Assembly: GCA_963741405.1 (NCBI GenBank)
Contig: CAVUHX010000045.1
Location: 1 to 64,000 of the forward strand
Length of the DNA: 64,000 bases
Direction: 5' to 3'
DNA from: Roseiarcus sp963741405
Lineage (GTDB): Bacteria > Pseudomonadota > Alphaproteobacteria > Rhizobiales > Beijerinckiaceae
In this document: piece by piece, positions 37,074 through 46,112 of the stretch
How the letters are laid out: each line of letters opens with the position of its first letter
Position numbering within the stretch: position 1 is the first letter of the stretch
The notes under the pieces: model-generated
The model's database searches: none
Seen by the model: only the letters and a program-made list of their open reading frames with translations
What the model was told of the DNA's origin: nothing
Position numbers and translations under genes: made by a program

Positions 37074-37900
37074 CGCCGACGATCGCCGAGAAGCGCCGCC
37101 GCTTCGCCGAACTGCATCGCGCGCCGGGCTGCTTCGTCATGCCGAACCCGTATGACGTCGGCTCGGCGAAATATCTCGAGTCTCTCGGCTTTCCCGCGCT
37201 CGCAACGTCGAGCGCCGGCATGGCCTTCGCGGCCGGGCTGCCCGACGGCGGCGTCACCCGCGCCCATGCGCTGGCTCACATCCGCGACCTGGCCGCTGCG
37301 GTCGACTGCCCGCTCAACGCCGATTTCGAGGCCGGCTTCGCCCGCGACGCCGAAGGCGTCTACGAGAGCGCAAGACTGTGCATCGGCGCAGGCGTCGCCG
37401 GCTTCTCGATCGAGGATTTTTCCGGCGGGCGCGAGGCGTCGCTCTATACGCTGAACGAAGCGGTCGAGCGCCTGAGGGCCGCGCGCGCCGCCATCGACGC
37501 CAGCGGCGAGACCGTGCTCCTCACCGCGCGCAGCGAGGCGGTCTGGCGGGAAAACGCCGGCGGCCTTCCCGAGGCGCTGCGGCGGCTCGCGGCTTACGCC
37601 GAGGCCGGGGCCGACGTGTTGTTCGCCCCTGGGGTGAAGACGGCGGAAGAGGTCAGGGAAGTCGTGCGGGTCGCGGGCTCGCTTCCGGTCAACGTGGTCG
37701 TCGGCGCGCCGGGCCTCACCCGCCGCCAGTTCGAGGACCTCGGCGTCAGGCGCATCTCGACCGGCGCGGCGCTCGCCCGCGCCGCCTGGGGCGCGCTCAT
37801 GCGCGCGGCGCGCGACATCGCCGAAAGCGGAAGCTTCGAGGCCTTCGCCGGCATTCCCGCGTCGCGCGAAATCGAGGCTGGGTTCGCGGGACGGGGCTGA
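37070..37900 (+). CDS. Isocitrate lyase/PEP mutase superfamily protein
   Basis: 276 residues, TIM-barrel of the ICL/PEPM group. FVMPNPYDVGSAKYLESLGFPALATSSAGMAF (substrate end), NADFEAGFA (the acidic metal-binding strand), FSIEDFSGG and NVVVGAPGLTRRQFEDLGVRRISTGAALARA are hallmarks of the oxaloacetate/2-methylisocitrate-like members. The KKCGH catalytic loop of true isocitrate lyases is absent, so it is a C-C or P-C lyase of unknown substrate. Confidence 0.88.
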   Translation: MTPTIAEKRRRFAELHRAPGCFVMPNPYDVGSAKYLESLGFPALATSSAGMAFAAGLPDGGVTRAHALAHIRDLAAAVDCPLNADFEAGFARDAEGVYESARLCIGAGVAGFSIEDFSGGREASLYTLNEAVERLRAARAAIDASGETVLLTARSEAVWRENAGGLPEALRRLAAYAEAGADVLFAPGVKTAEEVREVVRVAGSLPVNVVVGAPGLTRRQFEDLGVRRISTGAALARAAWGALMRAARDIAESGSFEAFAGIPASREIEAGFAGRG

Positions 37901-38070
37901 CGCCGCCCGTGATCGCGAGCCCGCACGACTGCATGGTCCGGAAGCCCTGCGGATCAACGTAGAAGACGTAGAAGAAGCGGCCAAGGCGCAGCGCGGTTGC
38001 ACCTAGCGCCCGCGGGGCCCCCGGGGTCAGACGAACAAAGTCACCAAAGGTCTCCGTCTTCAGCCGAGGA

Positions 38071-38799
38071 TCAAAGGTCGCTCACGGTCTTCGCCATTGC
38101 TTCCCCCGCCGCACTCAACGCCTGCCCCATCGGTTCAAGCGCGGCCTCGACGACAGACGTCAACAGCAGTCCCTTAAGCGTCGCCAGGTCCGGCGTTATC
38201 GCCAGCAACGCCTCCGGGCCGAACATGTGTGTGCCCTGGCCGGCCCGCTTCGCCAGTTCCCGCACGCTCGCCGGCAAGTCCTTCATGGACGGATTTTCCC
38301 GATAGATCACGACCCAGGACAGTTTCTTCCATGGAGTTGGCGGTTTGGGATCCTTGGCGTGACGCCTGCGGTACGTTTTTTCCGCGTCCGCGTCGTATTT
38401 CGACGCTTCGTAGATGGATCCGTCATGCTGGGAATTTGGCGAACCGAGCACGACAACCAGATGAATCCCCTGGAGGTCTTCCGGCCGCTCCCGCGCCAGG
38501 CGGGCGAGAATATGCTTCACGTTGTACCCGCCGCCTGAAAAGCCATAGAGCGCGGCAATGTCGTTGTTTGCTTTAAACAGGTCCATGGCGGCTTCAGTCT
38601 GAGGGCTATGCTCGGTCTGTGGCCAGCCGGACTTGTGCACAACGATTGCATCGCAGCCCAGGCGCCTCGCGTATTCGCGGGCAAAGGTTTCATGCAGCGC
38701 TCCGTCGGGCCACTTGGCCGGAACGCCCTTCTCGTCCGGATATTTCTTATCGCCGCTCGGGTCGGCGTTGCCCGGCAAGATCACCATCTTTCGACCCAT
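38071..38799 (-). CDS. Putative alpha/beta-hydrolase-like protein
   Basis: 242 residues from ATG 38799, which is preceded by GGGAGG. MVILPGNADPSGD at the start, YARRLGCDAIVVHKSGWP, IAALYGFSGGGYNVKHIL (a GFSGG nucleophile elbow) and GIHLVVVLGSP suggest an alpha/beta-hydrolase core, though the acid and His are not obvious. The last 30 residues are Ala-rich and helical. I do not recognise a named family. Confidence 0.7.
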   Translation of the reverse strand: MGRKMVILPGNADPSGDKKYPDEKGVPAKWPDGALHETFAREYARRLGCDAIVVHKSGWPQTEHSPQTEAAMDLFKANNDIAALYGFSGGGYNVKHILARLARERPEDLQGIHLVVVLGSPNSQHDGSIYEASKYDADAEKTYRRRHAKDPKPPTPWKKLSWVVIYRENPSMKDLPASVRELAKRAGQGTHMFGPEALLAITPDLATLKGLLLTSVVEAALEPMGQALSAAGEAMAKTVSDL

Positions 38800-39000
38800 A
38801 CCGAGGCCTCCCTTGGTAAAAGTCCAGCACGGGACGACATAAGACGCCGCCGCGGCGGCGGCCAGGTGACTGCTCTCCAAGCCGATTGTACAGCAACGGG
38901 ACGAAACGACGAACCTGAATCGCCGGGAGCGAGGGTCGGGCCCCCGGCGATGCAATCGGTGAAGCGCCCGCGGCGAGGCTCGATCAGTGGCGAGACCCCG

Positions 39001-39648
39001 TCACGCGCGCCACGATCTCGGGGCGCCGCTGTCACCGTGCTTGAGCAGGCGCTCGAGCAGGATCAGGGCATCGGCAGTCATGTCGGCGTCGAGCAGGGCG
39101 CCGTGCCGGTCGTCTCTCTCGCTGCTGTCGAGCACCAGCCGATCGGCCATGGCGGTCAGCGACTTGGTCGCGCCCGGGAAAAGTTGGGCGAACAGGACCT
39201 GCGTGCAGATGTAGCGCTCCTCCGGATAGGCGCCTTCGCCCCAGGCGATCGCCTTGGCGCGGGCGAACTCGTAGTCGAGGAAACCGCGTTCGTTCCGGTA
39301 GGCGTGGGCGACGATCGGCGAGTCGCCGATAAAGTCCTGCACTTTCGCCAGGATCGCCGGGAACCGGGGAGCGGTCTTGAGATCGGCGGGCTTGATCCCG
39401 TGGATCTTGATGGCCGCGGGATCGATGGGAGCATCCGGGTTGACCCGGGAGAGCCACGCCTCGCCCTTGCGCCAGCCTTCGCCGTCGCGCAGCATTTCGA
39501 CGAAGCCGACTTCGATGACGATCCCGGGGGCTTTCCAGGCGAAAGGTTGCCTGCGGATGAACTCGGCGTCGGGCGTGCGCTTGCCGGTCGTCTCCGCGTC
39601 GAAGGCGACGAGGCGGTCGAAAGCGTCAAGGAAATTCTGCAAATACAT
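39001..39648 (-). CDS. 3'-5' exonuclease, DnaQ-like DEDDh
   Basis: 215 residues. ExoI motif AFDAETTG (15-22, Asp17 and Glu19), ExoII IVAHAYRNERGFLDYEF, ExoIII RHGALLDADMTADAL with the His of the DEDDh type. The length and lack of other domains fit a stand-alone epsilon-like proofreader or RNase T-type enzyme. Whether it is the main DNA polymerase III epsilon is uncertain, because a second DEDDh gene lies at the window end. Confidence 0.88.
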   Translation of the reverse strand: MYLQNFLDAFDRLVAFDAETTGKRTPDAEFIRRQPFAWKAPGIVIEVGFVEMLRDGEGWRKGEAWLSRVNPDAPIDPAAIKIHGIKPADLKTAPRFPAILAKVQDFIGDSPIVAHAYRNERGFLDYEFARAKAIAWGEGAYPEERYICTQVLFAQLFPGATKSLTAMADRLVLDSSERDDRHGALLDADMTADALILLERLLKHGDSGAPRSWRA

Positions 39649-39731
39649 CGAGGCCCTCCGAAGCAGGGCCCATTCTTAAGCGTTTCCCCGATCGGCGTCA
39701 TCGGGCGCGGCGGCCAGGTTCGGGCGGCGGT

Positions 39732-39929
39732 TTACACTCGCGCAACGAATTGTCTCAGTCGCTTCACGTAGTCGAACACCTGGTCGACGGCGCCGACCAG
39801 CACCATGGCCTCGATCACCTCGGCCTGGCTGGCGAGATATTGCTCCTGCCCTCGCGTCAGGACGAAGCCGCCGTCGCGCAGCGGACGGATCGTGGACAGG
39901 CGCTGTTTGAGCTCCGGTTTGGTTTCCAT
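39732..39929 (-). CDS. Hypothetical 65-residue helical protein
   Basis: From ATG 39929: ETKPELKQRLSTIRPLRDGG, TRGQEQYLASQAEVIEAMVLVGAVDQVFDYVKRLRQFVARV. Amphipathic and charged, without Cys or signal. The codon bias is like real genes here, but I cannot assign a family. Confidence 0.45.
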   Translation of the reverse strand: METKPELKQRLSTIRPLRDGGFVLTRGQEQYLASQAEVIEAMVLVGAVDQVFDYVKRLRQFVARV

Positions 39930-40197
39930 GATGCAGATCCGATTGACCTGAGGCGGCCCCTGCGAATGGCGCGGGCCTGAATTGCGTTGACGAGGGCTTG
40001 AAAGGGTTCGTCGAGGCGCCCTAGGGCTGGCGCATGGCCCGTGCGAAGTCGCAGGTCGCCTGCCAGTCTTCGGTGATGCTTGCCTGTTTCCCAATCGCGC
40101 CCAATGGCTGGCACAGGATCGATCTCCCTGCTCCATCCCTGGATAGCGGAGTTGGCCGCATGAATACCATCGCCGCAGAATATTGCCCGAGAATCGA

Positions 40198-40451
40198 GAA
40201 GGCCCGCATCGCCCGATTCGTCGTGCCCGGCCTCCCCCATCATGTCACGTGACCGCGGTGCCCGGCGCGAGCGCGTGTTCTTCGGCGAAGACGACGACGG
40301 GTTTATCGCGATTTGCTGGCGAGCCAATGCCGATAGGCACGGCGTGGCGGTCTTTTGCCTATCGCCTGACGCCTACCTCCGTTCAGCAGAGCTGGGGAAG
40401 GGTCTGCGGCGGCGCGCTATCATGGCTTTGAACCCGGTGGAGGCGACGTGA
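40198..40451 (+). pseudogene. Remnant of a REP-associated tyrosine transposase (RAYT/IS200-like)
   Basis: ARIARFVVPGLPHHVT, then after a frameshift RGARRERVFFGEDDDGF, RANADRHGVAVFCLSPDAY match the N-terminal Y1_Tnp motif series (PGLPHHVTQRG..RRERVFF). The HUH/Tyr catalytic part is missing, the ATG has become AAG, and the frame changes at about 40248. A decayed transposase, next to a VapBC module. Confidence 0.7.
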
Positions 40452-40481
40452 GCGCCCGGCCGCGGTTACCGGGTCAGCGGG

Positions 40482-40868
40482 CTACAGCGCAAACAGCGGA
40501 ATCCGGAGAGCGCGCGCCGCGGCGAGCATCCGCCCATCGTAGCTTGCGAGCTCGATTTTCAGGCCGCGTTCGTGTATGAACAGCAGAGAAGACAGGTGCA
40601 TTGTATCGAGCGTGCGCAGCGATAGGGGAAACGGCTCCGGCGCTCGCGCGAGGACCTGCGGCGCCAGCTCGATCAACGCCACACGGCCGATGACGGCTCT
40701 GGTCTCCTCGCCATGCGATCCGCTTAATCCGCGGGCATGAATCCGATTCCACAGCTCATATTCGAGCAGCCGGCTCGCAATCAGCGGTTCGCGCCACAGC
40801 GTTTCAGGCGGGGTGCGATCCTCAGCGAGGAGGTGGGCGAGCGCGACCGAGGTGTCGAGATAGATCAT
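40482..40868 (-). CDS. vapC: PIN-domain toxin VapC
   Basis: 128 residues. Acidic residues of the PIN nuclease are MIYLDTSVALAHLL (Asp5), LEYELWNRI (Glu), and LRTLDTMHLSSLL with Asp. The family cuts RNA, commonly initiator tRNA or 23S rRNA. Its ATG overlaps the antitoxin stop (ATGA, 40865-40868), the usual order antitoxin then toxin. Confidence 0.92.
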   Translation of the reverse strand: MIYLDTSVALAHLLAEDRTPPETLWREPLIASRLLEYELWNRIHARGLSGSHGEETRAVIGRVALIELAPQVLARAPEPFPLSLRTLDTMHLSSLLFIHERGLKIELASYDGRMLAAARALRIPLFAL

Positions 40869-41155
40869 CGATCGTCTCGATCGCGGCGCAATTCCTCCAT
40901 GAGGGCGCTGAAGGGCATGATCGGCTTGCGCGGCGGCGCGGCCGCGTCGACCAGCGGCGGCGGCGTCACCCATCCGCGGCGCACGGCCTCGGCCAGCATC
41001 GCGTCCGCCAGCGCCTCGCTGCGCCCGGCGCGCGGCGGCGCGAGCTCGGCGACAACGCGGTCGTGATCCGTGACCAGAACGGTTTCGCCATTCGCGGCCA
41101 GCCGCACGTATTCGCTCAACCTGTTCTTCAGGGTCTTCAAGCCGACGGCGCGCAT
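40865..41155 (-). CDS. vapB: Phd/YefM-type antitoxin VapB
   Basis: 96 residues from ATG 41155. LKTLKNRLSEYVRLAANGETVLVTDHDRVVAELAPP is the Phd/YefM N-terminal DNA-binding fold; the C-terminal tail (PFSALMEELRRDRDD) would wrap the toxin. Start chosen because it lies after a promoter whose -10 is only 7 bp upstream; a longer frame exists but would run through the operator. Confidence 0.9.
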   Translation of the reverse strand: MRAVGLKTLKNRLSEYVRLAANGETVLVTDHDRVVAELAPPRAGRSEALADAMLAEAVRRGWVTPPPLVDAAAPPRKPIMPFSALMEELRRDRDDR

Positions 41156-41161
41156 GCCACA

Positions 41162-41210
41162 GAAGTAGCTACATGAAGCTACTTTGTCAAACCGCGCTAC
41201 AGGACTGTAG
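41162..41210 (-). promoter_or_regulatory. vapBC promoter with overlapping operators
   Basis: On the minus strand TTGACA (41190-41185), 17-bp spacer, TACTTC (41167-41162). An 8-bp inverted repeat AAGTAGCT-N6-AGCTACTT (41163-41184) covers the spacer and -10, and a second, CTACAG-GA-CTGTAG (41197-41210), lies upstream of -35. The core GTAGCT/CTACAG is shared. This is the layout expected for autorepression by VapBC, and the transcript would have almost no leader. Confidence 0.7.
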
Positions 41211-41239
41211 TTAGCCACGATCGCCGCAGCCTATCGCCC

Positions 41240-41442
41240 GGCGCGTCGGGCGCGCGATATCCCTGTTTTCGGCCGAGCAGGGAACTTTAATTCCCTGTTC
41301 GGCAAATAAAAGTCCCTGTTCGGGCGCGTAGGGAATTGTCACGGAACCGCCTAGAATCATTGGGCTTTTCGGAGCGGTTTTGCCGAAATTGGCCTGAAAC
41401 GAGCGGATTTAACGGTTTTTGCCCTCTTACCAGGGAACTCGG
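41240..41442 (+). repeat. 200-bp intergenic repeat, copy 1
   Basis: About 203 bp nearly parallel to copy 2 at 45030-45231: CGCGATATCCCTG, GAGCAGGGAA, TTCCCTGTTCGG, TAGGGAATT, CGGAACCG, TTGGGCTTTT and CAGGGAA occur in the same order and orientation. Inner units are short inverted GGGAA/TTCCC motifs. It starts 6 bp beyond the transglutaminase gene stop (reading leftward) and 30 bp from the vapB operators. Confidence 0.85.
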
Positions 41443-41447
41443 TCGCC

Positions 41448-44400
41448 TCAGATCCCCGGCGGCCGCCTCAGGTCCAGGGTCAGCGGAAACTCCGGGTGGG
41501 GCGTCTCGGGCGGCGGCTCGTAGGCGCCCGGCGTGTGGCCCAGCGCCTCGAAGCGCGCGAGCCGCCGCGCCTCCGCCTCGTTCGCATTGACGGGGAAGGT
41601 CTCATAGTTCCGCCCGCCCGGATGCGCGACGTGATAGACGCAGCCGCCAAGCGCCCGACCCGACCAGGTGTCGAAAATGTCGAGCACCAGCGGCGTATGG
41701 ACCGGCACGGTCGGATGCATCGCCATCGCCGGCTTCCACGCCTTGTAGCGCACGGCGCCGACCGCGACGCCCTCGGTCGAGGTCTCGCGCAAGGGCACGC
41801 GCCGCCGGTTGCAGGCGACCACATAGCGTTGGGGATCCGCCGTCGTCAGCTTGACCTGGAGACGCTCGGTCGAGGAATCGGTGTAGCGCGCCGTGCCCCC
41901 GATGGCGCCGGTCTCGCCAAGCACGTGCCAGGGCTCGAGCGCCTGCCGGAGCTCGAGCTGGGCGCCCTCGTATTCGACCTCGCCGCAGAACGGAAAGCGG
42001 AATTCCGCCTGCGCCTCGTACCAGTCGGTGCGGAAGGCGAAGCCGTGCGCCTTGAGGTCGACGAGCACGTCGAGGAAATCCTGCCAGACGTAATGGGGCA
42101 GCATGAACCGGTCGTGCAGCGAGGAGCCCCAGCGCGGCAGCGGCCCGTCGAGCGGGTCGCGCCACAGCCGCGCGACCAATGCGCGGATGAGCAGTTGCTG
42201 GGCGAGGCTCATGCGGGCGTCCGGCGGCATTTCGAAGCCGCGGAACTCGACGAGCCCGAGACGCCCGGTCGGGCCGTCGGGCGAATAGAGCTTGTCGATG
42301 CAGATCTCCGCCCGGTGCGTATTGCCGGTGACGTCGGTCAGGATGTTGCGCGTCAGGCGATCGACCACCCACGGCGGCGGCGCCGCGCCGTGGCCCGGTT
42401 TCGGAATCTGCGCGAGCGCGATCTCGAGCTCGTAGAGGCTGTCGTGGCGCGCCTCGTCGATCCGCGGCGCCTGGCTGGTCGGACCGATGAACAGGCCGGA
42501 GAAGAAATAGCTGAGGCTGGGATGCCGGAGCCAGTGGATGACGAGGCTTTTCAGTAGATCGGGACGCCGGAGGAACGGGCTGTCGAGCGGCGTCGCCCCG
42601 CCGACCACCACATGGTTGCCGCCGCCGGTTCCCGAATGCTTGCCGTCGACCATGAACTTGTCGGCGCCGAGCCGCGCCTGCCGCGCCTCCTCGTAGATCG
42701 CCTCGGTCGTCGCCACGCATTCGCGCCAGCTCGCCGAGGGGTGGATATTGACCTCGATCACCCCCGGGTCCGGGGCGACGCGGATCACGTTGAGGCGCGG
42801 ATCGACAGGGGGCGCGTAGCCCTCGATCTGCACGGGCAATCCGATCGTCTCCGCCGCCGATTCCGCCGCGGCCACGAGCTCGAGATAATCCTCCAGCTTC
42901 TCGACCGGCGGCATGAAAACGCAGAGACGCCCGTCGCGCGCTTCGACGCTGACCGCCGTGCGGACCGCGCCGTCGATGTCGCCGAGGCGCTGCTCGACCC
43001 GCTCCTGGCCCGGCTGCGCCCGCTCGGCCGCGGCGAACGACGCGATCTGCTGGGCGCGGCTCCGAAGCGTCTCCGGTTCCGGCAGCGGCGCCCGCGGCGC
43101 TGTCGGATCAGCGTCGAGGACATAGGGAAAGGACGCCGGCGGAACGTAGGGCAGCGCGCCGAGCGGCAGGCGGTAGCCGACCGGGCTGTCGCCGGGCACG
43201 AGATAGAGCGCGCCGCGCCGCGTCTTCCACTTCTCGCTCCGCCAGTGGGTCCCCGTCGCTTTCGCCTGCCAGCGCTGGATCGGCAATACATAGCCGGACG
43301 GCTCAGTCAGCCCGCGCGCGAAGACCCGGGCGAGGCGCAGCCGCTCCTCCGGGTCCTTGAGCTTGGAGTTCTCCGGCGTCACGTTCTCGGGGAGATTGCC
43401 TTCCTTGACGATCCACTCGGCGGGGTCTTCGTAGGCCGGCGCGACGTAGTCCGTGTCGACCCCCAGTTCCGTCGCCATCGCGTCGAGGAACGCCTCCGCC
43501 TTGGGGTTGCTCGCCCCGGTTTCTTCGCCCTCCGCCGCAATCCGCTTGGGGTTCGACCAGATTGGCTTGCCGTCGCGGCGCCAGAAGAGCGAGAACGTCC
43601 AACGCGGGAGGGATTCCCCCGGGTACCATTTGCCCTGCCCGTAGTGAAGGAATCCGCCCGGCGCAAAACGGTCGCGCAGGCGCCGGATGAGCCGGTCGGC
43701 GAGCGCCCGCTTGGTCGGGCCGACGGCGTCGGTGTTCCATTCGCCCGATTCGAAATCGTCGATCGAGACGAAGGTTGGTTCTCCCCCCATGGTCAGGCGC
43801 GCGTCGTCGGCGACGAGCGCCTTGTCGACTTCCTCGCCCAGCGCATCGAGGGCCTTCCACGCCGCTTCGGAGAAGGGTTTGGTGATGCGGGGATGCTCGG
43901 AGACGCGCTCGACCCGCATGTCGAACGAGAAATCGACAATGGCGAAGCTCGCCGCTCCCGAGATCGGCGCGGCGTTGCGATAATGCGGGGTCGCGGCGAG
44001 CGGAATGTGGCTCTCGCCGGCGAGCAGGCCCGAGGTCGGATCGAGGCCGATCCAGCCGGCGCCAGGAAGATAGACTTCCGCCCAGGCGTGGAGGTCGGTG
44101 AAATCGTGGTCGGTGCCTGGAGGCCCGTCGAGCGAGACGAGATCGGGCTTGAGCTGGATCAGATAACCGGACACGAAGCGCGCGGCGAGGCCGAGATTGC
44201 GCAGGATCTGGACCATGAGCCAGCTCGAATCGCGGCACGAGCCCGAGCGGCGCTCAAACGTCTCCTCGGGGCTTTGCACCCCCGGCTCCATCCTGATGAG
44301 GTATTTTACCTCCTGCGACAGCCGGCGGTTGAGATCGACGACGAAATCGACCGTCCGCTTCGACGTGCGGTCGATCTGATCGAGAAAGGCCTTGAGTTCG

Positions 44401-44775
44401 CGGACCGGCTGGCTCGGGCGTCCGGTAGATGACGAGATCGGGCCTCAGGTCCTCGCCGTACTCGAACGGCCAGATTTCCGCGCTTTCCTCGACGAAGAAG
44501 TCGAACGGATTGTAGACCGTCATGTCGGCGACGACGTCAACCTCGATCCTCAGCTCGTTGACCAGCTCCGGGAAGACGTAGCGCGCCAGCCAGTTTCCGT
44601 ACGGATCCTGCTGAAAGTTCACGAAATGATCGGCGGGCGTCACTTTCAGGGAATGCGAGATCACGCGCGTTCGGCTGTGGGGAGCGGGCCTCAGGCGGAG
44701 GATCTGAGGCCCGAGCGACACCGGCCGGTCGTATTTGTAATGCGTCAGATGATGGATCGCGGCTCGGATCGACAT
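41448..44775 (-). pseudogene. Transglutaminase-like DUF2126 protein, frameshifted
   Basis: Start ATG 44775. N-terminal Transglut_N region (MSIRAAIHHLTHYKYDRP, LGPQILRLRPAPHSRTRV, YGNWLARYVFPELVNELRIEVD), then the frame changes at about 44396-44405 (one extra base in PAGP-ELKAFLDQ). The remainder to 41448 is intact: catalytic Cys GSCRDSSWLMVQILR, His FTDLHAWAEVYLPGAGW, Asp LDPTSG, then DUF2126 (GGEPTFVSIDD, GKHSGTGGGNHVVVGG, PSLSYFFSGLFIGPTSQAPR). Full length would be about 1,100 residues. Usual partners (alpha-E/DUF403, circularly permuted ATP-grasp) are absent. A shorter product could begin at an internal ATG (44291), lacking the first ~150 residues. Confidence 0.85.
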
Positions 44776-45029
44776 GGGGCCTGCGGAGGTCTCGATGGCG
44801 GATCGGCGGAGCCTTTCACAGATTGCTGCGCCGCACAATTCATCATGTGGAGCCGCGTCGGTCGCAGCGGACGCGGGCGGGACCGCCGCGCCCGATGATG
44901 GAGCCCTCGTCCCGGGGGACGAGTGCGTGAAATCCACGAATCGATGTTGATTTGTTTGTCCTGCCCCCCCTCAATTTTTTCCGTCTGCTGAGCCGGTCGC
45001 GCGCGAGCGCGGAAAGACGCCGGACAGGC

Positions 45030-45231
45030 GGCGCATCAGGCGCGAGATATCCCTGCTTTCGGTGGAGCAGGGAATTTGGATTCCCTGCTCGGCCGAAATA
45101 ATTCCCTGCTCGGCAGCGTAGGAATTTGTCCGGAACCGTCTCAACTCGTTGGGCTTTTTGGAACAGTTTTCCCCGCAAACGGCCGAAATGCGGGAAGTTC
45201 CCTGCTTTTTTCCCTGCGACAGGGAATTCGG
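45030..45231 (+). repeat. 200-bp intergenic repeat, copy 2
   Basis: Same orientation and motif order as copy 1 (41240-41442). It lies 70 bp beyond the stop of the RluA-type gene, again at the 3' side of a leftward gene. On the minus strand it reads as a pseudo-peptide with repeating AGN/QGI units, so annotation tools may call false ORFs or C-terminal extensions here. The rest of 44776-45029 has no gene. Confidence 0.85.
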
Positions 45232-45300
45232 CCGTTCGATGCCCCCGGGCTTCCGGCCCCTCCTCTTCGCCGCCGGGCGAACTCCGACCGTTCGCGCGGA

Positions 45301-46050
45301 TCAAGCGGGGGTCGGAGAGCCAGGGTCACGACGCAAGCTTTCGCCGGTCGTCTCGGCCTGCGCCGCAGAACAGGAAAATCCGCAGGCCGCCAGGGTCTCC
45401 AGCATGTGCGGCGGGGCCGGCGCCTCGACCTCGATCGGCGGCTTTCCTGTCGTCAGCGGCACGACGACCCTACGCGCCAGCAGCTGCAGGGAGACGTCGG
45501 CGCGCTCGCCGTAGATCGAGTCGCCGAGGATCGGCCAGCCCTGGGACGCGCAGTGGACGCGCAACTGATGCGTTCGCCCGGTCTGCGGCTCGAGCTCGAG
45601 CCAGGCGATCGCCGCGCCGCGCCGGACGCCCCTCCCCTTGACCCGCCAGATCGTCAGCGCCCGCTGGCCCTTCGGATCGACCTTCATCCACCAGCCGCGG
45701 GTGTCATCGAGCCGGCCGAGGGGAAGCTCCACTTCGCCGCTGTCCGCCTCCGGCGAACCGGCGACGATCGCCCAGTAGGTCTTTGCAATCCTGCCCTGCT
45801 TGAACAGGAGCCCCAATTTTTCCAAAGCCTTGTGATGTCGGCCGAGAACAAGGCAACCGGCGGTGTCGCGGTCGAGCCGATGGGCGAGGGCGGGCTTGCG
45901 CGGCAGGCCGAAGCGGAGCGCATCGAAGTCGTCCTCGAGACTCGCGCCGCCCTTTGGCCCCCGGTGAACCGCGACGCCTGCAGGCTTGTCGAGGACGAGC
46001 ATCAAACCGTCGCGGTAGAGAAGCCTCGCTCTTGTTTCTTCGGGCGTCAT
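45301..46050 (-). CDS. RluA-family RNA pseudouridine synthase
   Basis: 249 residues from ATG 46050; in-frame ATGs upstream are less likely. Catalytic motif LAHRLDRDTAGCLVLGR with the essential Asp, plus EPQTGRTHQLRVHCASQGWPILGD and DSIYGE. It lacks an S4 domain. The short form matches enzymes acting on tRNA/rRNA such as TruC/RluA-type. It diverges from ftsY. Confidence 0.9.
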   Translation of the reverse strand: MTPEETRARLLYRDGLMLVLDKPAGVAVHRGPKGGASLEDDFDALRFGLPRKPALAHRLDRDTAGCLVLGRHHKALEKLGLLFKQGRIAKTYWAIVAGSPEADSGEVELPLGRLDDTRGWWMKVDPKGQRALTIWRVKGRGVRRGAAIAWLELEPQTGRTHQLRVHCASQGWPILGDSIYGERADVSLQLLARRVVVPLTTGKPPIEVEAPAPPHMLETLAACGFSCSAAQAETTGESLRRDPGSPTPA

Positions 46051-46112
46051 GGGGACATAGGTAGTCCGGAACGGCCCCGCCCGCATAGGGCGGCGGCGAA
46101 AAGGATGATCTG

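Noticed and set aside
44380..44420. Programmed frameshift in the transglutaminase gene
   Set aside because: No slippery heptamer or downstream stem-loop is evident at the junction; an indel explains it.
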